Shown: positions 24,240-34,450, numbered from the stretch's first letter. The stretch: DNA of 64,000 nt from Pseudomonadota bacterium (GCA_018261735.1 JAGTRM010000001.1:248001-312000); one strand, 5' to 3'. The notes: generated from the sequence alone by a model not told the origin. Numbers and translations: made by a program.

Positions 24240-27200
24240 TTACAAACATTCCATCAATTGCTGATCCAACGCCTCCAACAACCCCACCGGCGCCGGAACA
24301 AAACAACACCCCTGCTCCGGTCCATTGAACCCACGCAGGAAGTAATACACCGCCCCGCCCAACTGCTGCTCCGGCCGGTACGCCTCCCCCAAACGCTGTC
24401 TAAGCAAGCGGTGCAACGCCAAGAGATACAACGCCGCCTGCACATCGTAGCGGTGCTCCAGCATCGCACCGTCCAAGGCCTTGGCGTGGTAATCGGCGTC
24501 GTGCCCGCCGAGCGCGTTCGACTTGTAATCGAGCACCCAATACTTGCCGCCGTGCTCGAACACCAGATCGGCGAAGCCCTTGAGCATGCCGTGCAGTGTG
24601 CGCTCGGGCAGCGCCGGGCGCGGTTGGCCGGGCAGGATGTGCGTGCGGCACAGGCTATCGAGCAAGGCGCTGTCTAGGCGTTCGGACGGGAACCAGAATT
24701 CCATTTCCGGCAGGTGCCGGGTGATGCCGGCAAGCGCGATGCCGAGCGGCGGCAGCGGCGTCGTTGCCGCGTTGCGCAGCCAGTCGACGACGGCCTCCTT
24801 GCGGTGGCCCCAGCCGAGGCGATCGCAGCGGCTGGAAAGGCGCGGGGCGAAGTCGGGCGTATCGGCCAGATCGAAGCCCTCATTGGCGAGCCATTCGAGC
24901 TGATCGTGCAGGAAGTTGCCGGGGATCGGGCCCTTGGGGAACGCATGCCACAGCGCGGATTCGGCCGGCGCGGGACGGGCGACGGGCCCGGCTTCGAGCA
25001 GGATTTCGTCGCGCACGTTCTCGCCCGACCAGCCGGTCGCGCGGCCCAGATCGCGGGTGAGCGCCGAGAAGCTGGCGATCGACCAGTCGCGCTCGAACTG
25101 GCCGGCGTAGGGCGGCAATTCGCGCAGCGGCGGCAGGGTTTCACCGCGATTGAGCATGGTATGTCCAGCCGGGTGGGCCACGGGTTCCAGCTGCAATTCG
25201 CTGCTGCCGGCCTGCAAGGCGGCGAGGCGAGCGGGCAGATCGTCCGCGCCGATGTCGGCGCCGCCACCCAGCAGATAACCGAGTGCGCTGCGCTGCAATT
25301 GCGGCTTGTCGCTATGGCCGATTTTCAGCGGCGCGAGACCCAGCCACAGCGCATGGCGCGGGCGGGTGAGCGCGACATACAGCAGGCGCAGGTCTTCCTG
25401 CAGCCGCGCCTCGTCGGCCTGTGCCAAGGCTTCATCGGACAGGCTGAAATCGATCTGGCGCGTGCCGTCGGCGGCAGCAAACTCGATCAGGCGCTTGCCG
25501 CGCTTGTCGACCGGGCGAAAGCTCGCGGCGAATGGCAGGTAGACCAGCGGGTATTCCAGCCCTTTCGACTTGTGCACGGTGACGACCTTGACCAGATCCG
25601 CATCGCTTTCGAGGCGCACGATCATCTCGTCGCCGCGTTCGCCCTGGCCGTCGATTTGCTCGGCTAGCCAGCGGATCAGCGCCTGCTCGCCCTCCTGCTT
25701 AAGGCTCGCGGCCTGCAAGAGCTCGGCCAGATGCAAGAGGTTGGTCAGGCTGCGCTCGCCGCCGATCTGCGCCAGCAGCCGCGCGGGCAGCGCAAGTTCA
25801 TGCAGCCAGGCGCGCAGCATCGCCAGCACGCCTTGGCGCTGCCAGATCAGATGCAAGCGCTTGAGCTGCTCGACGCGAATTTCCCAGGCCTGGTCGTCCT
25901 GGGCGAATTGCGCGAGTTCGGCCAGCGGCAGATTGGCAATCGCCGTGGCATACGCCGCGCGCGCGAGGCGCCCATCGAGCGGATTGGCCACCGCCTGCAG
26001 CCAGCGCAGCAGGTCAGCCGCCTCTGCGCTGTCGAACACCGAATCCTTGTCCGAGAGATACACGCTCGCCACGCCGCGCTGCCGCAAGGCCCGGCGCACC
26101 GCCGCCGCTTCCTTGCCGCTGCGCACCAGCACCGCGATATCGGCCGGTTTCAGCCGGGCAAGTCGGCCTTTTGCATCACGGAACCCGGCATGCGCGTCAT
26201 TCAACTGGCCGACGATATGCTCAGCGCAGTACGCGGCAAAGTGCTGGCGGTACTGCTCGCTGTTCAGCGCCTCGTCGCTTCGCCAGACCGTAAGCGCCGC
26301 AATCGGCCCGGCGGCATCGACCAGTTGCTCCTTGCGCCCGGCGGCTTCAACCTTGATAAATGGCAGCGGATCGTCTTCGCCGTGGCGGAAGCGGAATGCG
26401 CCGCGCGGGTAGCCGGCCGCGTGGTCGAACACGTGATTGACCGCTGCAACCAGCGCCTGCGTCGAGCGGTAGTTGGTCGCCAGCGCGTAATGGCGGCCGT
26501 CTGTGGCACGGCGCGCGGCGAGATAACTGTGGATATCGGCGCCGCGAAAGCCGTAGATCGACTGCTTCGGATCGCCGATCAGCAGCAGGCCGCAGTCGGG
26601 CGCGTTGTCGGCGCAGCGATAAAGCCGGTCGAAGATGCGGTACTGCAGCGGCGAGGTATCCTGGAATTCGTCGACCAGCGCCAGCGGGTATTGCGCGACG
26701 ATGCGCTCACGCAGCCGCTCGCCGTTGGGGCCGGCCAGCGCGCGATCGAGCCTCGTCAATAGGTCGGCAAAGCCGAAGGTGCCGGCGCGGCGCTTGAGCT
26801 CGTCCATGCGCGCGGCGATGTGCGCGGCGGCATGGCGCAGCAGCACGGCATCGACCTGCGGCAGTGCATCGAGCGCGGGTTTCAACGCAGCGAAATCGGC
26901 AAACGCGGCGGGCAGCTCGGGCATGCTGGCCGGGTCTTTGGCCGCTTCCTGCATGCCCTCAAAGGTAAAGCGCGTCCAGCCGGTTTTCAGGTCGAGCACT
27001 TCCAACGCCGGATCAAGGCTCCAGCCCTTCAGCGCTTCCAGCCAGCGCGTGTAATTGGCCTTGCCGAGCTTGCGCCCGTCAAACGGCTTGTCCTTGCGCG
27101 CCGTCTGCGCATCGAGCCAGCCTTGCATGTCCGCGGCGCGCTCATCCCAGCCCTGCTTGAGTTCGGAGAGGCGCTGCTGGCGCTCGGTCTGGGTGCGGAT

Positions 27201-27866
27201 CACCAGCGCGGCCAGCGTTCCCGGCTGCGGCGCGAGGAGCGCTTCGAGCTTGATCAGCTGCGCGGCGTCGGCTTCAAGGCGCGCGAGCTCGGGCCAGAGT
27301 TGCAACACGGCGGCGAGCGCCGGACCGGACAACGGGTAGACCTGTTGGCGCCAGTAATCGCGCACGGCGGTGGCGAACAGCGCCTGTTCGTCGGCGGCCA
27401 GTTCCTCATCGAACAGGCTGCCGCTGTCGAACGCATGCTCGCGCAGCATGCGCTGGCACCAGGCATCGATCGTGTGCACGGCGGCATCGTCCATGCCTTC
27501 GGCCGCCAGCGCCAGCCGGCGCGCGGCCTGCTTGCGCTCGCTGCCCTCGGGGAAGCTCGCGAGCACTTCCTGTAGGAACACATCCTTGTCATCCGGCGCG
27601 GCTTCGCCGCGGAAGCAGCGCGCGGCTTCCAACAGGCGTGCGCGGATGCGGTCGGACAACTCGCGCGTGGCCGCGCGGGTAAAGGTCATCACCAGGATTT
27701 CCGCCGGCAGCAGCGGGCGGGCAAAACATTCGTCCGGGCCGCCGTGGCCGAGCACCAGCCGCACATACAGCGCGGCGATGGTCCAGGTCTTGCCGGTGCC
27801 GGCGCTGGCTTCGATCAGCCGGCTGCCCCAGAGCGGAAAACGCAGCGCATCAAGCATCTGGCCCAT
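24240..27866 (-). CDS. recB: Exodeoxyribonuclease V subunit beta (RecB)
   Basis: This 1208-residue subunit of the RecBCD helicase-nuclease processes double-strand ends for recombination. The N-terminal SF1 helicase has Walker A in EASAGTGKT, motif II LVDEFQDTSPLQY, motif III GDPKQSIYGFRGAD, and motif V/VI VVTVHKSKGLEYPLVYLPF and LLYVALTRPRHALWLG. The C-terminal nuclease has the catalytic Asp and Lys in VLDYKSNALG. Length matches the family. It overlaps the end of recC by 17 bases. No recD follows; the next gene in that direction is unrelated. Confidence 0.96.
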   Translation of the reverse strand: MGQMLDALRFPLWGSRLIEASAGTGKTWTIAALYVRLVLGHGGPDECFARPLLPAEILVMTFTRAATRELSDRIRARLLEAARCFRGEAAPDDKDVFLQEVLASFPEGSERKQAARRLALAAEGMDDAAVHTIDAWCQRMLREHAFDSGSLFDEELAADEQALFATAVRDYWRQQVYPLSGPALAAVLQLWPELARLEADAAQLIKLEALLAPQPGTLAALVIRTQTERQQRLSELKQGWDERAADMQGWLDAQTARKDKPFDGRKLGKANYTRWLEALKGWSLDPALEVLDLKTGWTRFTFEGMQEAAKDPASMPELPAAFADFAALKPALDALPQVDAVLLRHAAAHIAARMDELKRRAGTFGFADLLTRLDRALAGPNGERLRERIVAQYPLALVDEFQDTSPLQYRIFDRLYRCADNAPDCGLLLIGDPKQSIYGFRGADIHSYLAARRATDGRHYALATNYRSTQALVAAVNHVFDHAAGYPRGAFRFRHGEDDPLPFIKVEAAGRKEQLVDAAGPIAALTVWRSDEALNSEQYRQHFAAYCAEHIVGQLNDAHAGFRDAKGRLARLKPADIAVLVRSGKEAAAVRRALRQRGVASVYLSDKDSVFDSAEAADLLRWLQAVANPLDGRLARAAYATAIANLPLAELAQFAQDDQAWEIRVEQLKRLHLIWQRQGVLAMLRAWLHELALPARLLAQIGGERSLTNLLHLAELLQAASLKQEGEQALIRWLAEQIDGQGERGDEMIVRLESDADLVKVVTVHKSKGLEYPLVYLPFAASFRPVDKRGKRLIEFAAADGTRQIDFSLSDEALAQADEARLQEDLRLLYVALTRPRHALWLGLAPLKIGHSDKPQLQRSALGYLLGGGADIGADDLPARLAALQAGSSELQLEPVAHPAGHTMLNRGETLPPLRELPPYAGQFERDWSIASFSALTRDLGRATGWSGENVRDEILLEAGPVARPAPAESALWHAFPKGPIPGNFLHDQLEWLANEGFDLADTPDFAPRLSSRCDRLGWGHRKEAVVDWLRNAATTPLPPLGIALAGITRHLPEMEFWFPSERLDSALLDSLCRTHILPGQPRPALPERTLHGMLKGFADLVFEHGGKYWVLDYKSNALGGHDADYHAKALDGAMLEHRYDVQAALYLLALHRLLRQRLGEAYRPEQQLGGAVYYFLRGFNGPEQGCCFVPAPVGLLEALDQQLMECL

Positions 27867-30800
27867 CGCCGCCCTCCTCGTCGTCCCGCGCTTGCGGGTC
27901 GTGAATCGTGAATGTCACCTGCCGGTCAAGCCAGGTTTTCAGCGGCAGGAACAGGCGCTGCGCGAACTCGGCGAAGCGGCCGTCAGCGGTCAGCGCGGCG
28001 TAGTCCGGATAGAGCCGCGCGAGCCCCGGGTCGCGGCCGACTTCGCCGCCGCTGTTAAAGCCGCCCTCGTAGACTTGGCGCGGATTACCGTTTTCGGCGA
28101 GCAGCGCCAGCGCGCTCTGGCTGGCGAGCGGCAACGGCGTTTGCATCCCGGCGCGCCAGGCATCGATCAGTTCGCGCAATGCGGACTGCGCGGCGCCTTG
28201 TTCGAGCGCCCCCAAAGTCAAGACCGCATCGCGCCCGACGATCACGCCGCCAACCGCCAGCCCGCAGGCGCTGGCCGCGAGTTGCTGCACCCAGGCGCCG
28301 ATCAGCTTGTCGGCGCGCAATTGCTTTTGCTTGTTGACGAACACGGTCGGGTCGAGCTTGAGCCAGGCGCGCCCGTCAGCGCTCTGGCGCAGGCCGTCGA
28401 GCCAGTCTTCGAGCTGCAGATCGCCGTGGGCAAACAGCAGCACTTCCTTGCCGCCATCCTGCGACCATGCCTGCTGCTGAGTGCGCCATTCGCGCCAGAC
28501 CGGCGTGATGAGCTCGACCAGATGCTGGCGTTCGCGCATGCCGAACGGCCCGAGAGGCAACTCGCCGGCACGGGCGATACCGTCGGCGAGCCGGCCGATC
28601 TGCCCACCGATGTCGTCGCCCGCCTCCTCGCCGCGCGCGGCATCGAGAAAGCGGCTGACCAGCCCGTATTCGTCGAGCTTGTTCAGCGCGAACGGCTCGT
28701 CATCGTCGGCGGCCGTGTCGCGCTCGGCGAACACCACGTCGAGCCGGTAGCGGAAGAAGTGGCGCACCGGGTTTTTCAGGAAATCGGCCAGCAGCGCCAG
28801 CGTTAGCCTGAAGCCGGGTTCGGGCACGAACGGCGGCAGCGAACCGTCGCCAGGCACATCGAGCGCCAGCGAGGCGCTCTCGCCGGCGGGCGAGAGCGGG
28901 GAGAGTGGGAATGAAGTCACCTCGCCAGCGGCATGCGCTGCGCGCCATTCCTGCGCATGGGTGAACAGCGCGCCGCCCTCGAAATAGCGTCGGCTGAATG
29001 GCTGCAACGGGTGTTCGGTCGTGCGCGCTTCGAGCAGGCCATCGGCCCAGCCCGCCGCCAGATAATCGCGCAATTGCGACACCAGCACCGACGGCGGCTC
29101 GGCGCTGTTGTCGCGCGGATTGCGTCCGCTCCAGCTGATGTAAAGCGTGCGGCGCGCGGCCAGCAGCGCTTCGAGCATCAGGTAGCGGTCGTCGTCGCGG
29201 CGTGATCGGTCCCCGGGCCGTGCCTGGCCGGGCAGCGCCAGCAGGTCGAAATCGGCGCGGCTGGCGCGGCGCGGGTAGTCGCCGTCGTTCATGCCCAAGA
29301 GGCACACCACGTCGAACGGTATCGCGCGCATCGGCATCAGCGTGCAGAAAGTCACGCCGCCGCCGAGGAAACGCCGGGTCAGGTTCGGCTCGTCGAGCAG
29401 CGAGAGCCAGGCGGCGCGCACCACTGCGAGCGCAACGGGCTCGACAAAACCCGCGTCGGCGCACGATTGCTGCCAGTTTTGCAGCGCGTTTTCCAGCGCG
29501 GCGAGCGTAAGCTGGTCGCGCTCGTCGCTCGCGCTGAAGAAGGCCTGCAGCAGGCCGCGCAAGCGCTCGCCCCATTCGCCGGCAGCAACCGGCCGCGCCA
29601 GCAGAGCCTGCCAGTGCTGCAGCGCCGAAACCAGCGCCGCCAGCGCACCGACCAGCGCGGCATCGAGCCCGCCGATTTCGTCATATGGTTCGATCCCGGC
29701 AAACGGTCCTTCGTCGCCGCTGGCGTAGCCGAGCAGCATGCGCGACAGGCCGAACAGCCAGCTGTTCTGCTCGCCGCACGCACCCAAGCCCAACTCACCA
29801 CGATGCCGCGCCGACAGGCCCCAGCGCACGCCGGCGCCGGCTATCCACTGCGCAAGGCGCGGCAGATCGTCGTCATTCAGGCCAAAGCGGCGCGCCAGCG
29901 CCGGCACGTCGAGCAGGTCGCGCAACTCGCTGGCGGTGCAGCGCTGCTCGGGCAGCGCCAGCAGCCATTCGAGTGCGAGCAACAGTGGATTCACCTGCTG
30001 GCTGCGCTGGTCGGCAATCGTGTACGGGATATGGCGCGCGGCGTGCGCCGGATACTGGCCGAACACCGCGTGGATCGCCGGGGCGAAAGTTTCGATCTCC
30101 GGCACCATCACCACGATATCGCGCGGGCTCAAGCCCCCGTTTTCAAGCAATACCAGCAGCTGGTCGTGCAGGATTTCGACTTCGCGCAGCGGGCTGTGCG
30201 CGATATGGAACACGATCGAGCGATCGGCTTCATCGATCATCGGGCGCTGCTCGGGCGAGAGCGGCTCCAGATCGCGGATGCGCGCCTGCAGCTGTTGCAG
30301 CAGCGTGGTGCCGGGCACGTCGTCAAACAGGTCGATGCGGGCGATGTCGAAGCGCTCCTGCGCGGCAGCGGCATCGTCGAACTGATCCAAGAGACGGATG
30401 AAATCGCGCCCCTGCCGGCCCCAGCCCGCCAGCAGCGGATGGCTGTGCGCGTGCAGGTCCTCGAGCGGCAGCGCGGCAAGTTCCAGATCGTTGCGCAGCC
30501 GGTGGCGGCGCTGCTCGGCACGCAGCAGCTCGCGCCCGTCGATGATGTCGGCCCAGTGGAAACGGCAGGGATTGGGAACGGCGAGGATCACCTGGCAGTG
30601 ACGCGCGACTGCCGCCAACGCTTCGAGCGTCTGCAGCGGCAGCGCCGAGGCGCCGAACAGCACCACGCGGCGCGGCAACGGCTGCTGCGGCACGCCGCCG
30701 GCTGCAAGTTCGGCGACGAAGCGGCGGTGGATCGTGGCCCGGCTGCTGGCGCGCTCAATTTCCGGCACATCGGCCAGCACCGCGCGCCACAGCGCGGATT

Positions 30801-31338
30801 GCCAGCGCTGGTCGTCAGCGAGTTCGACGCGCTCTCCATCGGCGCGGCGCAGCACATCGCGCCCGGCGGCCCAGTCTTCCAGCCAGTCGGCGCGGTAGAC
30901 CTGGTACTGGTCAAACAGATCGGCCAGCCGCTCGGCGAGCTGGAAACGGCGCAATGCATCGCCGTCGGCAAGAAAGCGCTGCAGCGGCGCAAAGTCCGGC
31001 AGCTCGAGCAGTCCTGGCAGCAGGCGCATCAGGCGCCAGGTCAGCGGCGTCTTGTCGAACGGCGCGGTGCTCGGCACGGCCGCGCGCCCGAGCATCTGGC
31101 GGTAGGCGCGCCAGAGAAAGCGCGCCGGCAGCTCGACGCGCGTGGCGGCGCAAATGCCGGCATCCTGCGCCAGCGCGAGCTTCAGCCACTCGGCGATGCC
31201 GTTGCTCTGCACCAGAAACAGCGCTTCTTCGAGCGGCGCGAGCGGATGCTGGCGCGTCCACTCGAATACCACCTGGCGCAAGTCCTCGAGCCGGTTGCCG
31301 TGCAGGACCAGCAGGCCGGGCGTGATGTCTTGCGCCAT
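27850..31338 (-). CDS. recC: Exodeoxyribonuclease V subunit gamma (RecC)
   Basis: This 1162-residue partner of RecB is the inactive helicase-like scaffold that splits the DNA strands and recognises Chi. It begins with GLLVLHGNRLEDLRQVVFEW, typical of RecC. It contains the conserved LFLVQSNGIAEWLKLALA segment and the later VVCLLGMNDGDYPR and YISWSGRNPRDN segments. I start at ATG 31338; the longer open frame upstream runs back antisense through the neighbouring dehydrogenase gene's end. recC comes first and recB second, overlapping. Confidence 0.95.
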   Translation of the reverse strand: MAQDITPGLLVLHGNRLEDLRQVVFEWTRQHPLAPLEEALFLVQSNGIAEWLKLALAQDAGICAATRVELPARFLWRAYRQMLGRAAVPSTAPFDKTPLTWRLMRLLPGLLELPDFAPLQRFLADGDALRRFQLAERLADLFDQYQVYRADWLEDWAAGRDVLRRADGERVELADDQRWQSALWRAVLADVPEIERASSRATIHRRFVAELAAGGVPQQPLPRRVVLFGASALPLQTLEALAAVARHCQVILAVPNPCRFHWADIIDGRELLRAEQRRHRLRNDLELAALPLEDLHAHSHPLLAGWGRQGRDFIRLLDQFDDAAAAQERFDIARIDLFDDVPGTTLLQQLQARIRDLEPLSPEQRPMIDEADRSIVFHIAHSPLREVEILHDQLLVLLENGGLSPRDIVVMVPEIETFAPAIHAVFGQYPAHAARHIPYTIADQRSQQVNPLLLALEWLLALPEQRCTASELRDLLDVPALARRFGLNDDDLPRLAQWIAGAGVRWGLSARHRGELGLGACGEQNSWLFGLSRMLLGYASGDEGPFAGIEPYDEIGGLDAALVGALAALVSALQHWQALLARPVAAGEWGERLRGLLQAFFSASDERDQLTLAALENALQNWQQSCADAGFVEPVALAVVRAAWLSLLDEPNLTRRFLGGGVTFCTLMPMRAIPFDVVCLLGMNDGDYPRRASRADFDLLALPGQARPGDRSRRDDDRYLMLEALLAARRTLYISWSGRNPRDNSAEPPSVLVSQLRDYLAAGWADGLLEARTTEHPLQPFSRRYFEGGALFTHAQEWRAAHAAGEVTSFPLSPLSPAGESASLALDVPGDGSLPPFVPEPGFRLTLALLADFLKNPVRHFFRYRLDVVFAERDTAADDDEPFALNKLDEYGLVSRFLDAARGEEAGDDIGGQIGRLADGIARAGELPLGPFGMRERQHLVELITPVWREWRTQQQAWSQDGGKEVLLFAHGDLQLEDWLDGLRQSADGRAWLKLDPTVFVNKQKQLRADKLIGAWVQQLAASACGLAVGGVIVGRDAVLTLGALEQGAAQSALRELIDAWRAGMQTPLPLASQSALALLAENGNPRQVYEGGFNSGGEVGRDPGLARLYPDYAALTADGRFAEFAQRLFLPLKTWLDRQVTFTIHDPQARDDEEGGDGPDA

Positions 31339-31349
31339 CGGGTCCAAGC

Positions 31350-32510
31350 TCAGGCCAGGCTGTGGTTCAGGATCGCGCTCACTACGGCCGGCGTGACGCT
31401 CTGGTGCTCGCCCAGTGCAATCAGCCCCTGTGTTTCCAGGCGACCGGCGATCTTGTCGGCAGCAGCGGCTTCGATTCCCAAACCCTTGAGGCTCGACTTC
31501 AGCCCGACCGATTCGAAGAACGCGGCGGTCTTGGCGATCGCGGCATCGATGCGCGCGTCTTCGCTGCCTTCGTTGATGTTCCACACCCGAGCAGCATATT
31601 GCAGCAGCTTGGCGCGTTTGGCTTCGCGGTTGACCTGCAGGTTGTGCGTCAGCACCGCGGCGAGCGAAACCGCGTGGTCCAGTCCGTACACGGCGGTGAG
31701 TTCGTGTCCGATCATGTGCGTGCTCCAGTCCTGCGGCACGCCCTGGCCGATCAGTCCGTTGAGCGCCTGGTTGGCAGCCCACATGAAGGTTGCGCGCGAA
31801 TCGTAATCGTCAGTCGTGTTCACGACCTTCTCGCCGATCTCGACCAAGGTCTGCAACAGGCCTTCGGCATAGCGATCCTGCACCGCGCCACCGGCCGGAT
31901 AGGTCATGTACTGTTCCATCACGTGCACGAAGGCATCGACCACGCCATTGGCGACTTGGTGCCTGGGCAGGCTGTAGGTGACTTGCGGATCGAGCACGGC
32001 AAAAGCCGGGTAGGTGAGCGGATCGCCGTAGGCGCGCTTGAGGCCCTTGCCCACGTGCGAGATCACGCTGAAGGTGTTGCTTTCCGAGCCGGTGGCCGGC
32101 AGGGTCAGCACGCAGCCGACCGGCAACGCGCGCCCAGCGGTGATGCCTTTTTCGATCATGTCCCACGGCTCGCCGCCTTCATAGCACGCGGCGGCAGAAA
32201 TGAACTTGGTGCCGTCGATCACCGAGCCACCGCCGACCGCGAGAAGGTATTGCACGCCTTCGCGCTTGATCAGTTCGACCGCCTTCATCAGGGTCTCGTA
32301 ATGCGGGTTGGGCTCGATGCCGCTGAATTCGAGGAAGGTATGCCCGGCCAGCGCGGCATGCACCTGATCGAGCACGCCGTTCTTCTTGATGCTGCCGCCG
32401 CCGTACAACACCAGCACTTTCTGGTCTTTCGGGATCGCTTCGCCGATCGCGGCAATCTGCCCCTTGCCGAAAAACAGTTTGGTCGGGTTAAAGTAGCTGA
32501 AGTTGTCCAT
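31350..32510 (-). CDS. yqhD: Iron-containing alcohol dehydrogenase, YqhD-type
   Basis: This 386-residue NADPH-dependent aldehyde reductase has the length of E. coli YqhD (387). It opens with FSYFNPTKLFFGKGQIA and has the cofactor motif GGGSIKKNGV and the GGGSVIDGTKF block. Metal-binding residues lie in DAFVHVMEQY and MIGHELTAVYGLDHA. YqhD relatives detoxify short aldehydes such as those from lipid peroxidation or glycerol metabolism. It is divergent from glpK with 75 bases between the starts, and it lies 11 bases upstream of recC's start on the same strand, so read-through is possible. Confidence 0.92.
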   Translation of the reverse strand: MDNFSYFNPTKLFFGKGQIAAIGEAIPKDQKVLVLYGGGSIKKNGVLDQVHAALAGHTFLEFSGIEPNPHYETLMKAVELIKREGVQYLLAVGGGSVIDGTKFISAAACYEGGEPWDMIEKGITAGRALPVGCVLTLPATGSESNTFSVISHVGKGLKRAYGDPLTYPAFAVLDPQVTYSLPRHQVANGVVDAFVHVMEQYMTYPAGGAVQDRYAEGLLQTLVEIGEKVVNTTDDYDSRATFMWAANQALNGLIGQGVPQDWSTHMIGHELTAVYGLDHAVSLAAVLTHNLQVNREAKRAKLLQYAARVWNINEGSEDARIDAAIAKTAAFFESVGLKSSLKGLGIEAAAADKIAGRLETQGLIALGEHQSVTPAVVSAILNHSLA

Positions 32511-32526
32511 TCTAAGTTTCTCCAAA

Positions 32527-32555
32527 TTGAGTAAGCCGGGCGCCCGGAGTATTCT
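32527..32555 (+). promoter_or_regulatory. Candidate glpK promoter with palindrome in the spacer
   Basis: TTGAGT (32527-32532) and TATTCT (32550-32555) are 17 bases apart, each matching 4 of 6 consensus bases. The spacer contains the perfect 12-base palindrome CCGGGCGCCCGG at 32536-32547, a possible operator serving the divergent yqhD/glpK pair. The transcript leader would be about 24 bases. Confidence 0.5.
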
Positions 32556-32585
32556 GCCGCTACTTATATCAGCGGGTTCGGGAAA

Positions 32586-34070
32586 ATGCCAGACAAGCTC
32601 CTCGTGATCGACCAGGGCACCACCAGCACGCGGGCGATGCTGTTCAGCCGCGACGGCGACGTATTGGCACGCGAGCAGCAGGAGCTGCCGCAGCACTACC
32701 CGCAGGAGGGCTGGGTCGAGCACGACGCGATGCGCATCTGGGCCGATTGCCTGCAGCTTTGCCGCCAGGCGCTGAAAGGCGTCGATCTCGCCGGCATTGC
32801 CGCGCTGGGGCTCGCCAACCAGCGCGAGACCACGGTGATCTGGGAGCGCGAAACGGGCGGGCCGATCCACAACGCCATCGTCTGGCAGGACCGGCGCACC
32901 TACGGCTGGTGCCAGCAGCACTATTCGCCGGAAACCGAAGCCTGGCTCGCCGACAAGACCGGGCTGCTGCTCGACCCGTATTTTTCCGCGACCAAGATCG
33001 CCTGGCTGCTCGACCATATTCCTGGTGCACGCGAACGCGCCGAGCGCGGCGAACTCGCGTTCGGCACGATCGATAGCTGGCTGATCTGGAATCTGACCGC
33101 AGGGCACGTGCATGCGACCGACGCGACCAACGCTTCGCGCACGATGCTGTTCAACCTGAAAACGCAGGTTTGGGACGACGAGCTCCTGGCGTTCTTCAAC
33201 GTGCCGCGCGCGCTGCTGCCGGTCGTGAAGGATTGCGCCGCCAACTTTGGCGAAACCGACCCGGCGCTGTTCGGCCGCGCGATTGCGATCCGTGGCGTGG
33301 CCGGTGACCAGCAGGCGGCCACCGTCGGGCAGGCCTGTTTCAAGCCCGGCATGGTCAAGTCGACCTACGGCACCGGTTGCTTCATGGTGCTGAACACCGG
33401 CAGCGAGATCGTGCGCTCCACCCAGCGCCTGCTCGCCACGCTGGCGTACCGCATCGACGGAAAACCGACCTTCGCGCTGGAAGGCAGCATCTTTATCGCC
33501 GGCGCCGCAGTGCAGTGGCTGCGCGATGCGGTAAAGCTGATCGGCAGCGCGGCCGAATCGGAAAAATGGGCACGCGAAGTCGAGGACACGCACGGCGTGT
33601 ATCTGGTGCCGGCGTTCACCGGGCTGGGCGCGCCGTACTGGGATCCGGAAGCGCGCGGCGCGATCGTCGGCCTCACGCGCAATTCCGGCATCGGCGAGAT
33701 CGTGCGCGCCGCGCTGGAATCTGTCTGCTACCAGACGCGCGATCTGCTCGAAGCGATGGAAGCCGACGGTGCCGCGCCGCCGGCGGCCTTGCGCGTCGAT
33801 GGCGGCATGGCGACCAATGGCTGGCTGATGCAGTTCCTCTCCGACATCCTTGCCACGCCGGTCGAACGTCCGACCATCACCGAGACCACTGCGCTCGGCG
33901 CCGCGTATCTGGCCGGGCTCGGCTGCGGAATGTACCGGGACCTGGAAGAAGTCGCCGCGCACTGGGCGCGCAACCGACGCTTCGAACCCGACATGTCGAT
34001 CGAGCGCCGCGGCAGGCTTTACGGGGGGTGGTGCAAGGCGGTGGGCCGGGTACGGACCAATACGCTTTGA
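32586..34070 (+). CDS. glpK: Glycerol kinase
   Basis: This 494-residue FGGY-family kinase phosphorylates glycerol to glycerol 3-phosphate in the cytosol. It has the N-terminal phosphate-binding [12 protein letters not shown], the substrate-site [14 protein letters not shown] and IVWQDRRT, the motif [16 protein letters not shown], and the C-terminal FGGY signature region [13 protein letters not shown]. Length equals typical GlpK proteins. It is divergent from yqhD. glpF and glpD are not adjacent. No FBPase- or IIAGlc-type regulation can be judged from the sequence. Confidence 0.96.
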   Translation: MPDKLLVIDQGTTSTRAMLFSRDGDVLAREQQELPQHYPQEGWVEHDAMRIWADCLQLCRQALKGVDLAGIAALGLANQRETTVIWERETGGPIHNAIVWQDRRTYGWCQQHYSPETEAWLADKTGLLLDPYFSATKIAWLLDHIPGARERAERGELAFGTIDSWLIWNLTAGHVHATDATNASRTMLFNLKTQVWDDELLAFFNVPRALLPVVKDCAANFGETDPALFGRAIAIRGVAGDQQAATVGQACFKPGMVKSTYGTGCFMVLNTGSEIVRSTQRLLATLAYRIDGKPTFALEGSIFIAGAAVQWLRDAVKLIGSAAESEKWAREVEDTHGVYLVPAFTGLGAPYWDPEARGAIVGLTRNSGIGEIVRAALESVCYQTRDLLEAMEADGAAPPAALRVDGGMATNGWLMQFLSDILATPVERPTITETTALGAAYLAGLGCGMYRDLEEVAAHWARNRRFEPDMSIERRGRLYGGWCKAVGRVRTNTL

Positions 34071-34258
34071 GTGCAAGCTTTATCTGACCCGCACTATCGC
34101 AGTTTATTCATCCGGCCCTTGAATGCTTCTGCATCAGCTGACAGTGTTAGCACGACATCTCCCCTGCAAGGCAGCCGAGTGCGCGGAGGGAGACCGTGGG
34201 CTCCCGACCAAACGAGGGCAGCGCGGAGCGCCTGCCGCCCGGGGGCTGCTTTCTTTGG

Positions 34259-34343
34259 ATACTTTCTTTGCAGAAGCAAAGAAAGTATCACGCCATGCCG
34301 GGCGCGACCGGCACCCAAAACAGCGCCGCAGGCGCATAAAACC
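34259..34343. repeat. Intergenic repeat with ATACTTTCTTTGC hairpin, copy 1
   Basis: A perfect 13-base stem ATACTTTCTTTGC / GCAAAGAAAGTAT with a 4-base loop is followed by CACGCCATGCCGGGCGCGAC and AGGCGCATAAAACC. The right half recurs at 35002-35071. Elements with this stem are common in betaproteobacterial intergenic DNA. Confidence 0.8.
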
Positions 34344-34430
34344 ATCGACCAATCGTGGCCAGAGATAACCGTTTACGTCCTTGCCAAGGTTTGACATGCG
34401 GCGCAATTCGCGTTGCTCATTGACGCCCTA

Positions 34431-34450
34431 CAAGTGCGCCGTACGCGGTA
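34431..34450. repeat. 20-base repeat CAAGTGCGCCGTACGCGGTA, copy 2
   Basis: Identical to 22752-22771. It ends 24 bases before the start codon of the AT-rich ORF. Confidence 0.7.

Noticed and set aside
29467..31806. Plus-strand frame of 779 codons
   Set aside because: It is the mirror of recC and the end of yqhD; both true genes are certain, and this frame shows no domain.
32511..34076. N-terminal extension of the YqhD frame to 908 codons
   Set aside because: The frame stays open only because it is antisense to glpK; true YqhD length fits ATG 32510.
34259..34288. ATACTTTCTTTGC hairpin as a glpK terminator
   Set aside because: It lies about 190 bases after glpK, has no T run, and recurs as a repeat; classed as an intergenic repeat.
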